NCBI GenBank assembly: GCA_036346225.1
Contig: JARFIW010000453.1
Span: 2,356,001 to 2,420,000, forward strand
From: Platerodrilus igneus
Taxonomy: Eukaryota; Arthropoda; Insecta; Coleoptera; Lycidae
Direction of reading: 5' to 3'
Length of the DNA: 64,000 bases
The position numbers and the translations under genes were made by a program. Positions within the stretch are counted from its first letter, which is position 1. Each line of letters starts with the position of its first letter. Positions 45,598 to 56,578 of this stretch are shown here, piece after piece. Under the pieces are notes generated by a model. It did no database searches and had not been told where the DNA came from. It worked only from the letters and a program-made list of their open reading frames with translations.

Positions 45598-47328
45598 CTG
45601 TGATACTCCCTTTTATATTAGGCCCCACGATTGGGCATGTCATAAATTGCTGTGATATTTTTATTTGCCCCTTTGATCAATCAAGCACCTATGATGTGAA
45701 ATGTTAAGTTATGGATTTTCTTTGCCCCAACTAGCTGATTCAATTAAAAAAAAGCAATTCTACAATACACTATATAATGATTAAATATTTACAACTTTTA
45801 AAATCTTCCCCTTTTTCAGAATATTTACATATACCAAAATTATGAAATTGAGACCAGCAAAACTAGCCTTTTTGCTTATATTTAGAGACCTTTGAAACGT
45901 TTCAAGATGCCTATTACCTTTTTCATAAATTGATCAATGAAACTACTGTTTTGTCGACTCTTACAAATACGAAAAATATCAAATTGAAACAGTTTTCAGT
46001 AATAAATTATATCAATATCGCTAACCTGGAATGGTTCTGTAGTTCCTTTGCATCCCCAAGAGTTTTCGTGCCCAGTCTGAATATTTAGTGTCGAATTTGG
46101 AGGTCGACATCAAAACCAAAATACTATCCAAATCGTTATTAAAATCCCACTTAAATTTCAGTGTTAGAGCCAGTATTAAGATGCCAGTAATAAGTTAATC
46201 CAATTTAAGATTTAATTTGAATATCAGTAAATAAAAGATTTTCCATGTCCGTAATTAACAAGACAGTAATAGAACATTTACCATGTTAGTATTTAACAAG
46301 AAGTATTTACCAAGAAGTAATTAACCAGAAGTAATTACCAGAGTAATTAACAGGAGGTAATTAACAGGAGGTAATTAACAGGAGGTAAATAACAGGAGGT
46401 AATTAACAGGAGGTAATTAACAGGAGGTAATTAACAGGAGTAATCAACAGGAGCCCTGTTTTATTTATGTTAGAAATGTATTATTATTAAGTCGTCGTTT
46501 ACTTACGTCTATAATAGATCGGCTCACACTTATACAATTCGTACACTTTTCAAAATGATTTTAATTTACTTTCGTCTCACTGGTTACGTAAATAATTTAG
46601 CACTGCAGAGTATCGTCGTAGCCCAGTTTAAAATGTATACTAAACTCGTCGCTCAATTCTTATCGTATTTAAAGCCGTACCTCTCTTGTTTTCTATTTGT
46701 TTATTCACGTGTTGGGACGACACTTTTTGCTTTTATCCTTGTGTATTCCGGGAATTTTACCAATTGTATAGTTCAAATATTCGGATGAATGCTTGACTTG
46801 TCACGTATTCATTCACATATCATGGTATTAAATTGAAAAATCCCAAGACTTTTCGTTAAATCACGTATTTAGTGTTTATTACTTATTCTAATCTAAGCCG
46901 AAATAATCAGGTGCTTGTTTATTTCCTAGTTATTATTGGATTTTTGAACAAATGTGATTCTTCATGTCACGTACGATTTTCAAATAATGCATAATTTAGA
47001 TTGCGTATACGATGATATTTTTAACGCACTTATTAAACATTTATAAAGTCAACTCATACAGGTTTCACGTTGATTTAATTTTGATGCATTTTGTTGCGTT
47101 TTCAAATCTTATCTCTACTTATAACTATTCTTGGATATTTCTATATTCTTATGCATTTAATCTCATGTATTTTTATATACAGTGTGCTCTCAACTAACAA
47201 TATGTATAGTGACCTATTTACTCTTATAATATCTGTAATTATGTGCTTTTGGTAAATGGAAGTTGCTTTTATTTATTCTACGCCGCCTGTGACTTAACCT
47301 ACCCCTAAACTACTCCATAATTATAGCA
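45596..47328 (-). mobile_element. LTR-like module, family W
   Basis: On the minus strand it starts TGCTATAATTATGGAGTAG, continues GTTTAGGGGT as family Y does, and ends with two CACAGCA terminus units separated by a primer-site-like GCCCAATCGTGGGGCC, as family X does. So its 5' end resembles Y and its 3' end resembles X, suggesting these are related LTR families. A 14-base minisatellite (AATTAACAGGAGGT, 46320-46445) lies inside. (TA)n flanks both sides. No coding frame. Confidence 0.6.
46300..46455. repeat. 14-base tandem repeat (GGAGGTAATTAACA)
   Basis: About nine near-perfect units, preceded by degenerate AAGTAATTAACCAG units. Confidence 0.9.

Positions 47329-47365
<37 letters not shown>
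47329..47365. repeat. (TA)n microsatellite
   Basis: TA tract at the right end of family W. Confidence 0.95.
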
Positions 47366-47368
<3 letters not shown>

Positions 47369-47841
47369 GAAATTTTTGTTCAGTATTCTTCTTTGATTAG
47401 TCGACCCTCGAGATGATTTACATGATGTGGATGTAATGTCATGACGTGCAAGTTTTTATTATTAAGTATTTCAAGTTGAAATGTTAAAGTGCCCATGTCA
47501 TGAACAAACAAAAATTTAAGGGTTTATTTTCGAATGGAAATCAAGTTCGTAGTCTTAGGAATATATGAAGGACTTTCATCTGTTGTTGGAGTTGCACACG
47601 AAAAGTGATGGGCGATAGTACAAAGTGCATTCTCAAATAAATTGGTAAATAGTTGCTACCTGAGTTACATAGAAGTCATGCAAACTACAGTGGTGAGTCG
47701 GTGAGTGATTTCTTTATTTAGTACTCGTTAAACTAAGAAACTACAGGAATCGTAGCGGTTGTTTTTTTTATAAATTTTATACAGTAGTTTAAATTGGTGT
47801 AAATAGCTTTTTTGTTCAATATTTAACAGTTTGATTTGTAT
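47366..47841. other. Unique AT-rich DNA
   Basis: Nothing recognised. Confidence 0.4.
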
Positions 47842-49301
47842 AAATGTTCATTTAAAGTTAAAATGAAGTGTAAACTAAAATTCAAAAAATTGAGAAAGGT
47901 TAAAAGAGAGGGATGGGATCTAGGTGCTTAATGATAGTAGGGTAAAGAGGAATATAAACAAGTATTAGATAATAAGAGCAAAGAGATAGCTGTAGGAGGG
48001 AACGTAGATAATAGATGGAAAGAAATAAAACTGACGGTACATGATACAGCAACACAGACTATAGGTAAGAAAAAAATAGAAGCTAGAAAACCGTGGGTAA
48101 CAAAGGAGATATTAGATTTAATAGAGAATAGAAGAAAGCTTAAACCTTTCAGAGAAGTGGATAGTGAAAGGAAGCAAAATATAATACAGTTAGAAATAAG
48201 ATAGTACATGAGTGTAGAAAAGCTAGAAATAAATGGATGGAGGAGAATTGTAAGGAATACAAGATGATTTGAGAGTAGGTAAGACAGACAGGGCTTACAG
48301 GGCAGTTAAAAAGTTTTTGGGAAGATAGGAAAAATATAATGGTATTAGAGACGAGAATAATGAGCTTCTAATAAATAAAGTTGAGGTAGCTGATAGATGG
48401 AAAAGATATTTAGAAGATTTATATAAGGGAGACGATATGGATGAGTTAGAGAACGACCAAGAAGAGGATGTAGAAATAGGGTTCTCAATATTAAGAGAGG
48501 AATTTGATAGAGCTATTCGGAATCTTAAATTAAATAAAGCGCCAGGGATAGACGATATTCCGCAGAATTAATAAAATATGCAAGTCAGAAAACTTTGGAC
48601 AGATTATATGAACTAATAAATGTAATATATGACACAGGTGAGGTTCCAATAGATTTCGAAAAAATATTATTATCCCAATCCCAAAAAAGTCAGGAGCTGA
48701 TAGGTGTGAGAATTTTAGAACGGTTAGTTTAACTTCTCATGCTTCCAAAATACTAACAATAATAACTAAAAATAAGAGTAGAAGCTTTGACTGAGAATTA
48801 TTTAGGCGAAGACCAATATGGTTTTCGTAAAGACAGAGGAACTAGAGAACCGATACTAATGATTAGGGTAATTATCGAAAAAAGGTTACAAAAAATAAAA
48901 GACTCATTTCGCGTTTGTAGATTTAGAAAAGCATTTGATAGGGTTAATTGGATTATTATGTTCAGGGTTTTGCAAAAATAGGAATCTCTCATAAAGATAG
49001 AAAAATTATTTACAGTCTATATAAAAACCAAAGCGTAGTAATTAGATTTGATGAAATAGAAAAGGAAGCTAAGATTAGAAATGGTGTTAGACAGGGTTGT
49101 ATACTATCTCCCTTGATTTTTAATGTTTATATTGAGGAAGCTTTAAACTTAGCCAGAGAGAAAAGAGATAGGTATTAGTGTACAGGGACAGAAAATAGAC
49201 ATGTTACGTTTTGCAGATGATATAGCCATTATAGCAGAGTCTAGAAAAGAGTTAGGAGAGTTTTAAATATTTTAGATGAGATACTACGGAGTAACTATAG
49301 T

Positions 49302-49967
49302 ATGAGAATTAACTCGGTAAAGACAAAGATAATGACAAGTGAGTTACAGCCTAGTTCTAAACCAAAATTAAAAATAGGTAATACCGAGTTAGAGGAGGTA
49401 GATGAATTTTGCTATTTAGGTAGTATAATTACAAAGGATGGACGTAGCAGAAGGGATATAGTAGCTAGAATAGCTCAAGCTAGAAAAATGTTTTTAAAAA
49501 AGAAAAACTTACTAATAGCTAATAGTATTAGTTTAGATAATAGAAAAAGTTTCTTAAAGTCGTACGTATGGAGCGTTTTACTATACGGTAGTGAGACTTG
49601 GACAATTAAAGAAGTAGATAAGAAAAAGATAGAAGCTTTTGAAACTTAGTGTTATAGGAGAATGTTAAACATTAGTTGGACAGATAGAGTAACAAACGAG
49701 GAAGTTTATAGAAGGATAGGTGAGGATCCCTGTATGTGGAAACAATTGAAGGTCAGGAGAGATAGAATGATAGGGCACCAGTTAAGACATGAGGGACTAT
49801 TTAGTAAAGTCTTAGATTATAGACTACCAAATAGAAATAGAGTAGGAAGGCCTAGACAAAGCTATATTAGTCAAATTATTAGAGATTTAGGTTGTGAAGG
49901 GTATGTAGACCTTTTTAGACTAGCTCAGAATAGAAAAGAATTTAGAGCTGCGTCAAACCGACTTTAA
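49302..49967 (+). CDS. LINE family B C-terminal ORF region
   Basis: Two adjacent frames (49302-49649 and 49662-49967), in the same phase and separated only by a TAG at 49647-49649, encode the post-RT region: SIITKDGRSRRDIVARIAQA, SYVWSVLLYGSETWT, RMLNISWTDRVTNEEVYRR, RDRMIGHQLRHEG, GRPRQSYISQIIRDLGCEG and the end FRAASNRL. This region is shared by RTE-type LINEs; its exact role is not known to me. If the TAG is a single substitution, the C-terminus is otherwise intact. Confidence 0.85.
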
Positions 49968-50012
49968 GTAAGTTCGAAAACAAAACAAAAAAATAAAATC
50001 AGTTAACTAAAT

Positions 50013-50290
50013 GTCACCAGGACATAACTCACAATTAGTTAGCGGTCTGGCATGTTGGTAGCGTTTCGTTGCTTAAGCCTTACCATAACATATAATTTAA
50101 TAAACGTCACCAGGGCACAACTCACAATTAGGTAGCGGTCTGGCATGTTGGTAGCGTTTCGTTGCTTAAGCCTTACCATAACGTATAATTTAATAAACGT
50201 CACCATGACATAACTCACAATTAGGTAGCGGTCTGGCATGTTGGCAGCGATTTGTTGCTTAAGTCTTACCATAACATATTATTTAACACT
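50013..50290. repeat. 93-base tandem repeat in LINE B 3' tail
   Basis: Three copies of a 93-base unit (AGCGGTCTGGCATGTTGG at 50041, 50134 and 50227). It lies between the ORF stop and the second ORF-end copy, so it belongs to the 3' UTR of this LINE. Confidence 0.9.
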
Positions 50291-50572
50291 TTTCATTTTT
50301 GAAGCGGATAACCAGGTTATATTTCATTTCCTTATAAATGGTAATCATGTAAACATGTTAGAGTTCTTTAACAACCATCAGGTTGCTAATATCTACGTAG
50401 AGTCAGCTGGATAGGAAAAAGATAGAAGGATTTAGGAAGATCTAGACCAAACTATATTAGTCAAATTATTAGAAATTTAGGTTGTGAAGGGTATGTAGAG
50501 CTTTTTTAGATTAGCACAGATTAGAAAAGAAGTTAGAGCTGCGTCAAACCGACCTTAAGTAAGGTCGAAAAC

Positions 50573-51480
50573 AAAATGATGATGAAATGTTCATAACAAC
50601 GTTGAAGATTAAAAGATAAACTTTAGAGAATCTAAAAGGTTAAACGAGAATTTGTTTGTAACTTAACAGGTGACATGTTAGAGCTTGTTTGTCACATTTT
50701 ATGATCCAGTTTTTTACTTGAAAGTATAATAATACACAGGCTATTATGTTGTTACCATAAGCCTATTTGACTTTTCGTTCAAAGTATAAATTTTATAAAT
50801 ATCCAAATTCAATTTTACATAAAATAAGTTCACATCATATACCCACTTGTTTGTAAACCAAAACAAGATTCTTTTTTGGTGACAATTATTATTAAAAAAA
50901 AGAAACACAATATCTTTCTTAAAGGTCTTTAATAATTAATTGAGATCTGTAAAATGCACTTAAGTAATAAGAGATAACGCATTAATACTTTGATAGCTTG
51001 ATTACAAAAAAAAACAGTGTATATAAAGTTGCTTAAAAGATGTATATATATTTCTTTAACCAAATAGAAAATGGATTGTTATTCTAAATCCTATTTTTAT
51101 TGAAGTTGATAATAGTTTGTCACAATTAATACAAACAAATTCACACAATTCATGAGTATAGAGAGCAAGGCCATCAACATTCTATTGGTAAGACATTTTA
51201 GAGTTATATTTTTGAATTGATAACCTTTGAAATTTTTTTTTTGTGATAAATTGGCTAGACTCTAATGAAGCCCTAGTTCTATGAATTTCTTGAGGTGGTA
51301 ATATTTTCAGACAGTACGTGATCATCGTTCCAATTCAAGCTTGCAGTGTCAAAGGTAAGTAAGTATTATGTTTATACGTTTTGGTTGTTCAGAAGATGTT
51401 TTTTTCTTTTCGAAGATTTCCGTATCTTATCTTCGGATTGTTAGTTATTACAGTTATTAGTAAGATACAGTGGCTTCCAT
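50573..51480. other. AT-rich DNA, nothing recognised
   Basis: Begins right after the LINE B terminus. The last part may belong to the LTR of the following Gypsy fragment. Confidence 0.4.
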
Positions 51481-51708
51481 AATTTTCCTTTTTTTTCGTA
51501 TACCAACCTACGATCCCAGCTCATGGTTCTGCCCTAAGTTGAAAAAACTTAGCTGGCTGAAAGATCTTATTCGAGGGTCCTTTTGTACGAAAAGCCGCTT
51601 TCCATACATTTTATCCTGGGCTTAAACTTTAAACAGGAATCCCTCCTCTGTTGTGTGGTGACTCTGCTCCTATAAGGTGGAGTAGATAGAAAAAAAGGTG
51701 TAACACAA

Positions 51709-51732
51709 TGGCGTCCCTAACGTGAGGCCTCG
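51709..51732 (+). promoter_or_regulatory. tRNA-Lys-like primer-binding site
   Basis: TGGCGTCCCTAACGTGAGGC followed by CTCGAA corresponds, with an inserted base and a few mismatches, to the complement of a tRNA-Lys(CUU) acceptor end and T arm. It lies one base after an LTR-like terminus (AACACA). Confidence 0.6.
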
Positions 51733-51884
51733 AATAGGTTTGCTGTATTTTAATTATTGACACTGCAACGTAGAAATTTAATTTAGTATTTGGCAAGTTT
51801 ATTTAGCGGAACGAGCGTGCTGCATTCATTTTTGATAGTAGAGCTAGAAATTTGTAGTTGAAAAGTTTTTTTAAAATTTTTGAA

Positions 51885-52310
51885 ATGGCAGAAACTTTCC
51901 AGATTGTGTATTTGCATAAAGAAGAGTTAGAGTATGAGTTAAACATTAGAGGTATAAAGAGCAGTAGGCCCATTGTTGAGAAATGGAAAATTTTAGGTAG
52001 ACTGTTAGCAAATGAAGTGAAGGAACCTGGTTGCTTAATGAATCTTCTTGGGTATACAGTGACATTTTTAGAGGAGCGTAAAGAAATTGATTCTTCGCTA
52101 GAGTCAATAAACAATATTTTGTTAGAATTTGATGGCAATGTCGCGGATTTTATTTTTAAAAGAGTACAATCTAGACTGTTTCATTTTGTTGGTCGTGTTA
52201 AGGGAATTAAACTTCATGTGCCGCTTAAAAATGAAGCGTTAGCTACAATTTTTATTCTTGAGGCTGATTTATATGAAAAAGTTAGCAGGACAAGTAGTTC
52301 AAGCGATTGA
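51885..52310 (+). CDS. Gypsy-type gag N-terminal fragment
   Basis: The ATG at 51885 starts a 141-codon frame after the primer site, at normal distance for a leader. Near the N-terminus, LHKEELEYELNIRGI is a motif I associate with gag proteins of insect Ty3/Gypsy elements (a short SAP-like segment). The rest is helical (VTFLEERKEIDSSLESINN) and ends in a serine run and TGA at 52310. Typical gag is two to three times longer, so the frame is truncated or frameshifted. No zinc knuckle is seen in this frame. Confidence 0.6.
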   Translation: MAETFQIVYLHKEELEYELNIRGIKSSRPIVEKWKILGRLLANEVKEPGCLMNLLGYTVTFLEERKEIDSSLESINNILLEFDGNVADFIFKRVQSRLFHFVGRVKGIKLHVPLKNEALATIFILEADLYEKVSRTSSSSD

Positions 52311-52330
52311 AAAGAAGTAGAAGTAAAATC

Positions 52331-54100
52331 TCCCTCAGTTGTTGGTACACCTATTCCTACAGTTACATATCTTGCATCCCCATTAGTTACAATGGCTGTT
52401 TGATTATTTTCTCGATATAAGAAATAATGCTTTAAGGATTGCTCTTGTGCATAGACATGTTTTTGATTTAATAGCAAATTTTTTGATTTATATTAGCATT
52501 GCAACACAGCATGTTAAGATGTATTTGGTCTACGCGAGACTTGTCGTCGTGGTTGGCTGCTCAGCAGCATGTTCGTCAATTACTCAAGATATCGCAGACA
52601 GTTCACCATGAAGCAAAACAAATATTGGTATAAATAGTCAATTTAGTGGACGCAAGTAGTGTAGAAGACGTTAATAGTAAATTATACCCGCGTAAACTTC
52701 CTTTCTCAATGACGATATAGCCTAGTAAAATGACAAAATAACACTAACTGGGCTGAAACTTTTAAATAGGCTTGTTTTAGGGCACTATTTAACATATTAA
52801 AATTCCCCATGTCTAGACGCTACGTTGCGGTTAGAAGAGGGTTCAAAAGATCTAAAAAAAATCAGTTTTTCTCAAATAACTCGGAAAATATCAATTTTGC
52901 TAAAGTTTATGTTAATATCAAAATTGTAGCTTCAAAACTCTGCACAATTTCGTTTTATTCAAGTCTGTACGACCTAATGGAGCAGAGATAGTACGCGTGT
53001 CGCGCATTTTTCACTAATATCTCGAAAATGGACTCTCAAATCGGAAAATGTTTTAAACAAAAGTTGTAGAGAATCTAATTACGAACAATTTCATTTTTTA
53101 TTCATTTCTGTATGGTCCAAATTCATTGAGTTATTAATTAAAAGACAATTTTTTTATGTTGATAGTTGATGTTTTGAATGTAAAAATCAGTATTAACTCT
53201 AAAAGTATAGGTTGTACACATATAGTATGTATAATGAAAATGGAAGAGAATAAAATTTTGGACATGTTAATGTATGCATGAATCCATTTTGGTAAAGATA
53301 ACTTGAAGTTAAGAGCAAAAAAACTTGAAAAAATGTCATTTTTGAGTGCATTTTGGAAAATAACTTTTTCTAATTGGTTGAAGGCACTAATATTATGTAT
53401 TTTCCTTGAAGATATTTTAATTATCTTTCAAATGAAACGTTGATGAGTTACAGGCGTTTAAATATTTAAGAAAAAAAACAATTTTTGTTAAATTAACACT
53501 TTAGTCCAAAAATATGTGGGTAATAATTTTTCAAAAATTTATTTTATCTTGTTTTCATTACTTCATATATACATGAACGTGCTGGAGTAGTATAAGTCCT
53601 TTGCAAAGTATGTTTTATTTAAAAATTTTTTATGAATATTGCTGTATTTTTAATAAATTATGGATAAATTGCATTAGCATTCGCTTTTTGTAAATATTTT
53701 CGTTAACTGTTATTTTTTCAAAGCCTGCCTGATTTCCAGTTTGAACATTTTCTATAAAATGCATATTGTTGATCTGGCAGAATTCTGTTGATAACGTATT
53801 ATTGTAGGTTGTTATATCTTTAGTGAAAATTGTTATTGGATAACTGTAGTTGATTGTTAATCAAAATGTATTAATTGTTTTATAATATTCTCCAATAGTA
53901 AGTTATTTTTAGTTATGCAAATTAAAAACATTCATAAAATTTGAAGAAAATCAAAAATATCTCAGAAAGTAATGGATTTAGGTATAGGGAATGCTTAACA
54001 AAAATGAAAGGACACTTAATGAACTATCCATTGTAGCAATAAAATTGGTAGAGTGAGCTATTTAAAAAAAAAATTTTAAAATTGCATTTTGCGAAACCCG
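52331..54100. other. AT-rich DNA with repeat-like texture
   Basis: No coding frame is convincing. Phrases like AAAATATCTCAGAAAGTAATG and a terminal ACACCCTGTATA near 54103 are of a type common in insect short interspersed DNA elements. I could not delimit a unit. Confidence 0.4.
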
Positions 54101-54344
54101 ATACACCCTGTATACTGGGAAGAAATTTCAAAAAAGTGATATTTACAAATATACTATGGTATATGGTAAAATTTTCTGCATCTTGAAAATTAACATAAGT
54201 TGTGTATTAGTGCAGTGGCAATGTATCTAATTGGGGTAAGTTTTTCTAAAAACAGTTGAATATCTCAAAAACTAAAAGGAATAGACAGATACAATTTGAT
54301 ATCAAATTAAAGCTCTTATTATGGGCTTTTCAAAAATATAACAA

Positions 54345-54538
54345 TATATAGGGTGTTCTATTTAAAAAAATATAAGTTTAATATGCCCTGGAATTATGAA
54401 ACACACTGTAAACTTTCAAATATTTTTAAAATGTGCACTTTAGGCATGCCTAATATGCCTCCAAATTTCGTTTACGTAGCTTTTATAATAACGGAGTTAT
54501 CGACCGTTGCCACACTAAAAACTCACCCTGTATAGTAG
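54345..54538. repeat. Short element with GGGTGT / ACACCCTGTATA-like ends
   Basis: Begins TATAGGGTGTTCTATTT and ends AACTCACCCTGTATAG, imperfectly inverted ends about 190 bases apart. A similar end occurs near 54103, and ACACCCTGTATA also occurs inside the family Y modules (43507, 15797). Probably a small DNA transposon derivative; evidence is limited to the ends. Confidence 0.4.
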
Positions 54539-55739
54539 CATGTAAGATAGTTATAAGACATACCCACCATCCCCATTCTTAATAATCCCTTCGCTTCTGG
54601 CGACGTGTGTTTACCTCTACGCGGTGTCGCTGGACTGTAGAACATTTTCTTAGATTAACGGCAATATGTCTTATTGACCGAAAACACGTTTTGCCTATCT
54701 TTTGGTTCATTTAAAACCGGTGGTCCTACATCCTATAACGACCGTATATTCCCAAAAGAGGGTGGGGCATGCAACTACGTAACAGTGCGTGAGAGAATAA
54801 GGTTTTTCTTCGATAAAAAATTAAAGTTTCCATGTACGTAGCACCAGCCATTGAGAAATGGTAAAAATGTTAAACCGATAAAGGTGATTATTAATTGTGG
54901 TTTAGAAAAATAGTAGTTTTCTTGGACTAAATAAAATAGCTTAGACTGATTAACGTATATGGTTACATATTGCCGTACACATCCACAAACGTCTGCTTAC
55001 GTCCACATACGGACATGGCGATGCCAGTAGTTTTTGTTTAACAAATAGTAGGAAAAATACGTTAGGTGTTAGTGTATGGAAGCTCATCGGATCGTTGGAT
55101 TCAAAAAGAACGGTGCGATCGTATTAGATGTTTAAATATGCGAAAGTGTAAAAGCCTACATGAACAAAATTTAATTATCAGACAAAAAAAGTGCGCGATG
55201 TGCTATACTTATAAAGAAAGTATAGAATGGTGCTTTGCAGCGGTCCTAGCAGTAAAAAAGCGACTGACTTTTTTCAACCAACTACAAGAATAGCAGTAGC
55301 GCAGAGAATGGGTATGCATGTATTATACAGCGCACTGTTACTATAAAATATGTTAGTTTACGGGTAGCTCGAACGTGTAATTGATCACGACTTATAGCTT
55401 TCTCGGAGGTTTAAGAGTCTGAGGCTATTGACGTTTGAAAAATGTCTGGAAATTATCAGAATGGGAGCGGGTGGATGTATAAGTTAGACGGATGATTGAC
55501 CAAGTTTTTCTACTTTTTACGAGGGAATCGAGCATCTAATTCTCTATTTAAGTGGTATCGAGTACTTGCCGGATCTAGAAATAATTACGTGCTACCGACC
55601 ACTATGCGGAAGATTTGGTTCTAGATAATGAGCAACCTACGAAAGTACGAAATACCTGGTATTAATGCTAATTGGTTTAGTGGCCGCGCTTGTACACTAT
55701 TTGAGTGTCTTTGGCAGTCTTTGATTGTTTCCAAAATGT
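54539..55739. other. Intergenic DNA with an unassigned short frame
   Basis: A 75-codon frame at 55066-55293 has two CxxC-like pairs (CLNMRKC, CAMC) but no family I recognise. Its position upstream of the zinc-finger ORF and in the same orientation might make it part of the same decayed gene. Confidence 0.3.
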
Positions 55740-56578
55740 ATATAAACCATGGTGCTATCCATGGAAGCTGGTCGAAGAAAAACGTCATCCGAAAATATTT
55801 TTAATTACAGCTTTCTTGGTGCTTCCTATACCTGGAAAAATGCTCTCAAACCGCACCAGAACAAATGTCGTGGTGTAACATCGTCCACGGTTAAGCTTAT
55901 ACATCCGTCAGCAGCAAAGTACTTAAACTGTGGGTCTTGCGGTATCGCTTTTACGAGAATGGTCAACTTACTGCGGCACAAGGAAAACAGCACGGTATGT
56001 CATTAAGCCGTAAATGTTCAGCTGCGCCAGCTGGTAAAGGGCCTTGTACGAAACAACCACAAATTCTGTGTAAAGTATGCGATTTCTAAATGAAAAAGAC
56101 TACGTACGTCGCACATTTGAGGAGCAACAGACATAAAAATGCAACAGTTACAGCTATTGGCGAAGATGGCGTAGAAATGGTTAGCACAGCGTTTAACAAC
56201 CGTATGGCTAGCTATCGCATAAGGAACGCCAGTGTCGACGATAGAGTGTCCGAGTTTCTTTGAAAGCAGAAAGAGCGGTTTATTCGATTAATTAATGAAA
56301 AAAGAACACAACATACAGCAATAAAAGTTAATTGCAAACTCTACGGCATCTACACAAAAATGGGAGAAGAGACTACCGATGTGAAATCCTTTAACACAAA
56401 AAATATGGTTATAACATCTTCTAGTAATCTGGAAAATATGTACGAGGTCTTAAGCGAAACCATGAGAACAAAATCAGAGGAATTTGAAACACGTGGGTTC
56501 GGTTGGTCTTTGGAAAAGATGCTCTATTTAGAAATAAGTATTAACAAGTATAAGCCGATGTGTGGAGTTCCAGGTTAA
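55740..56578 (+). pseudogene. Zinc-finger ORF like the N-terminus of Polinton/Maverick-type DNA polymerase genes (decayed)
   Basis: The first frame (55749-56006) has one finger half, SYTWKNALKPHQNKC, and a full C2HC-type finger, CGSCGIAFTRMVNLLRH...C. The next about 100 codons continue in another frame with a third finger remnant (CKVCDF, stop, YVAHLRSNRHKN) and NNRMASYRIRNASVDDRV. The last frame (56360-56578) reads DVKSFNTKNMVITSSSNLEN and GWSLEKMLYLEISINKYKPM. That order (fingers, ASYRI block, IKSFNT block, LEINVNKYNPL-like block) matches long insect ORFs that continue into a type-B DNA polymerase. Here the ORF stops at CGVPG and no polymerase follows. The assignment is from memory of that arrangement and is moderate. 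Confidence 0.5.

Larger units (their letters stand above)
47842..50572 (+). mobile_element. LINE family B, 5'-truncated copy 1 with 3' tail
   Basis: A second RTE/CFDP2-like LINE, distinct from family A. It starts a few codons after the expected SDH endonuclease motif (VKMKCKLKFKKLRKVK) and runs through the pre-RT region, RT (GTREPILMIRVI; QGCILSPLIFNVYIEEAL; LRFADDIAIIAES with FADD near 49210), and a C-terminal region (KSYVWSVLLYGSETWTIKE, a YRRMLNISWTDRV stretch) to TAA near 49967. Then come a 93-base tandem repeat, a second copy of the last about 50 ORF codons (50425-50560) and AAAATGATGATGA. The frame is broken about eight times relative to copy 2, nearly always by one base missing from a homopolymer. 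Confidence 0.9.
51481..52330 (+). mobile_element. Ty3/Gypsy element 5' fragment: LTR end, primer site, gag start
   Basis: A GC-richer segment (51500-51700) ending GTGTAACACA has the look of an LTR 3' end, and a primer site follows one base later (51709). A gag frame begins at 51885. No second LTR is in the window and nothing downstream resembles pol, so this is a 5' fragment. The left border of the LTR was not determined. Confidence 0.55.
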
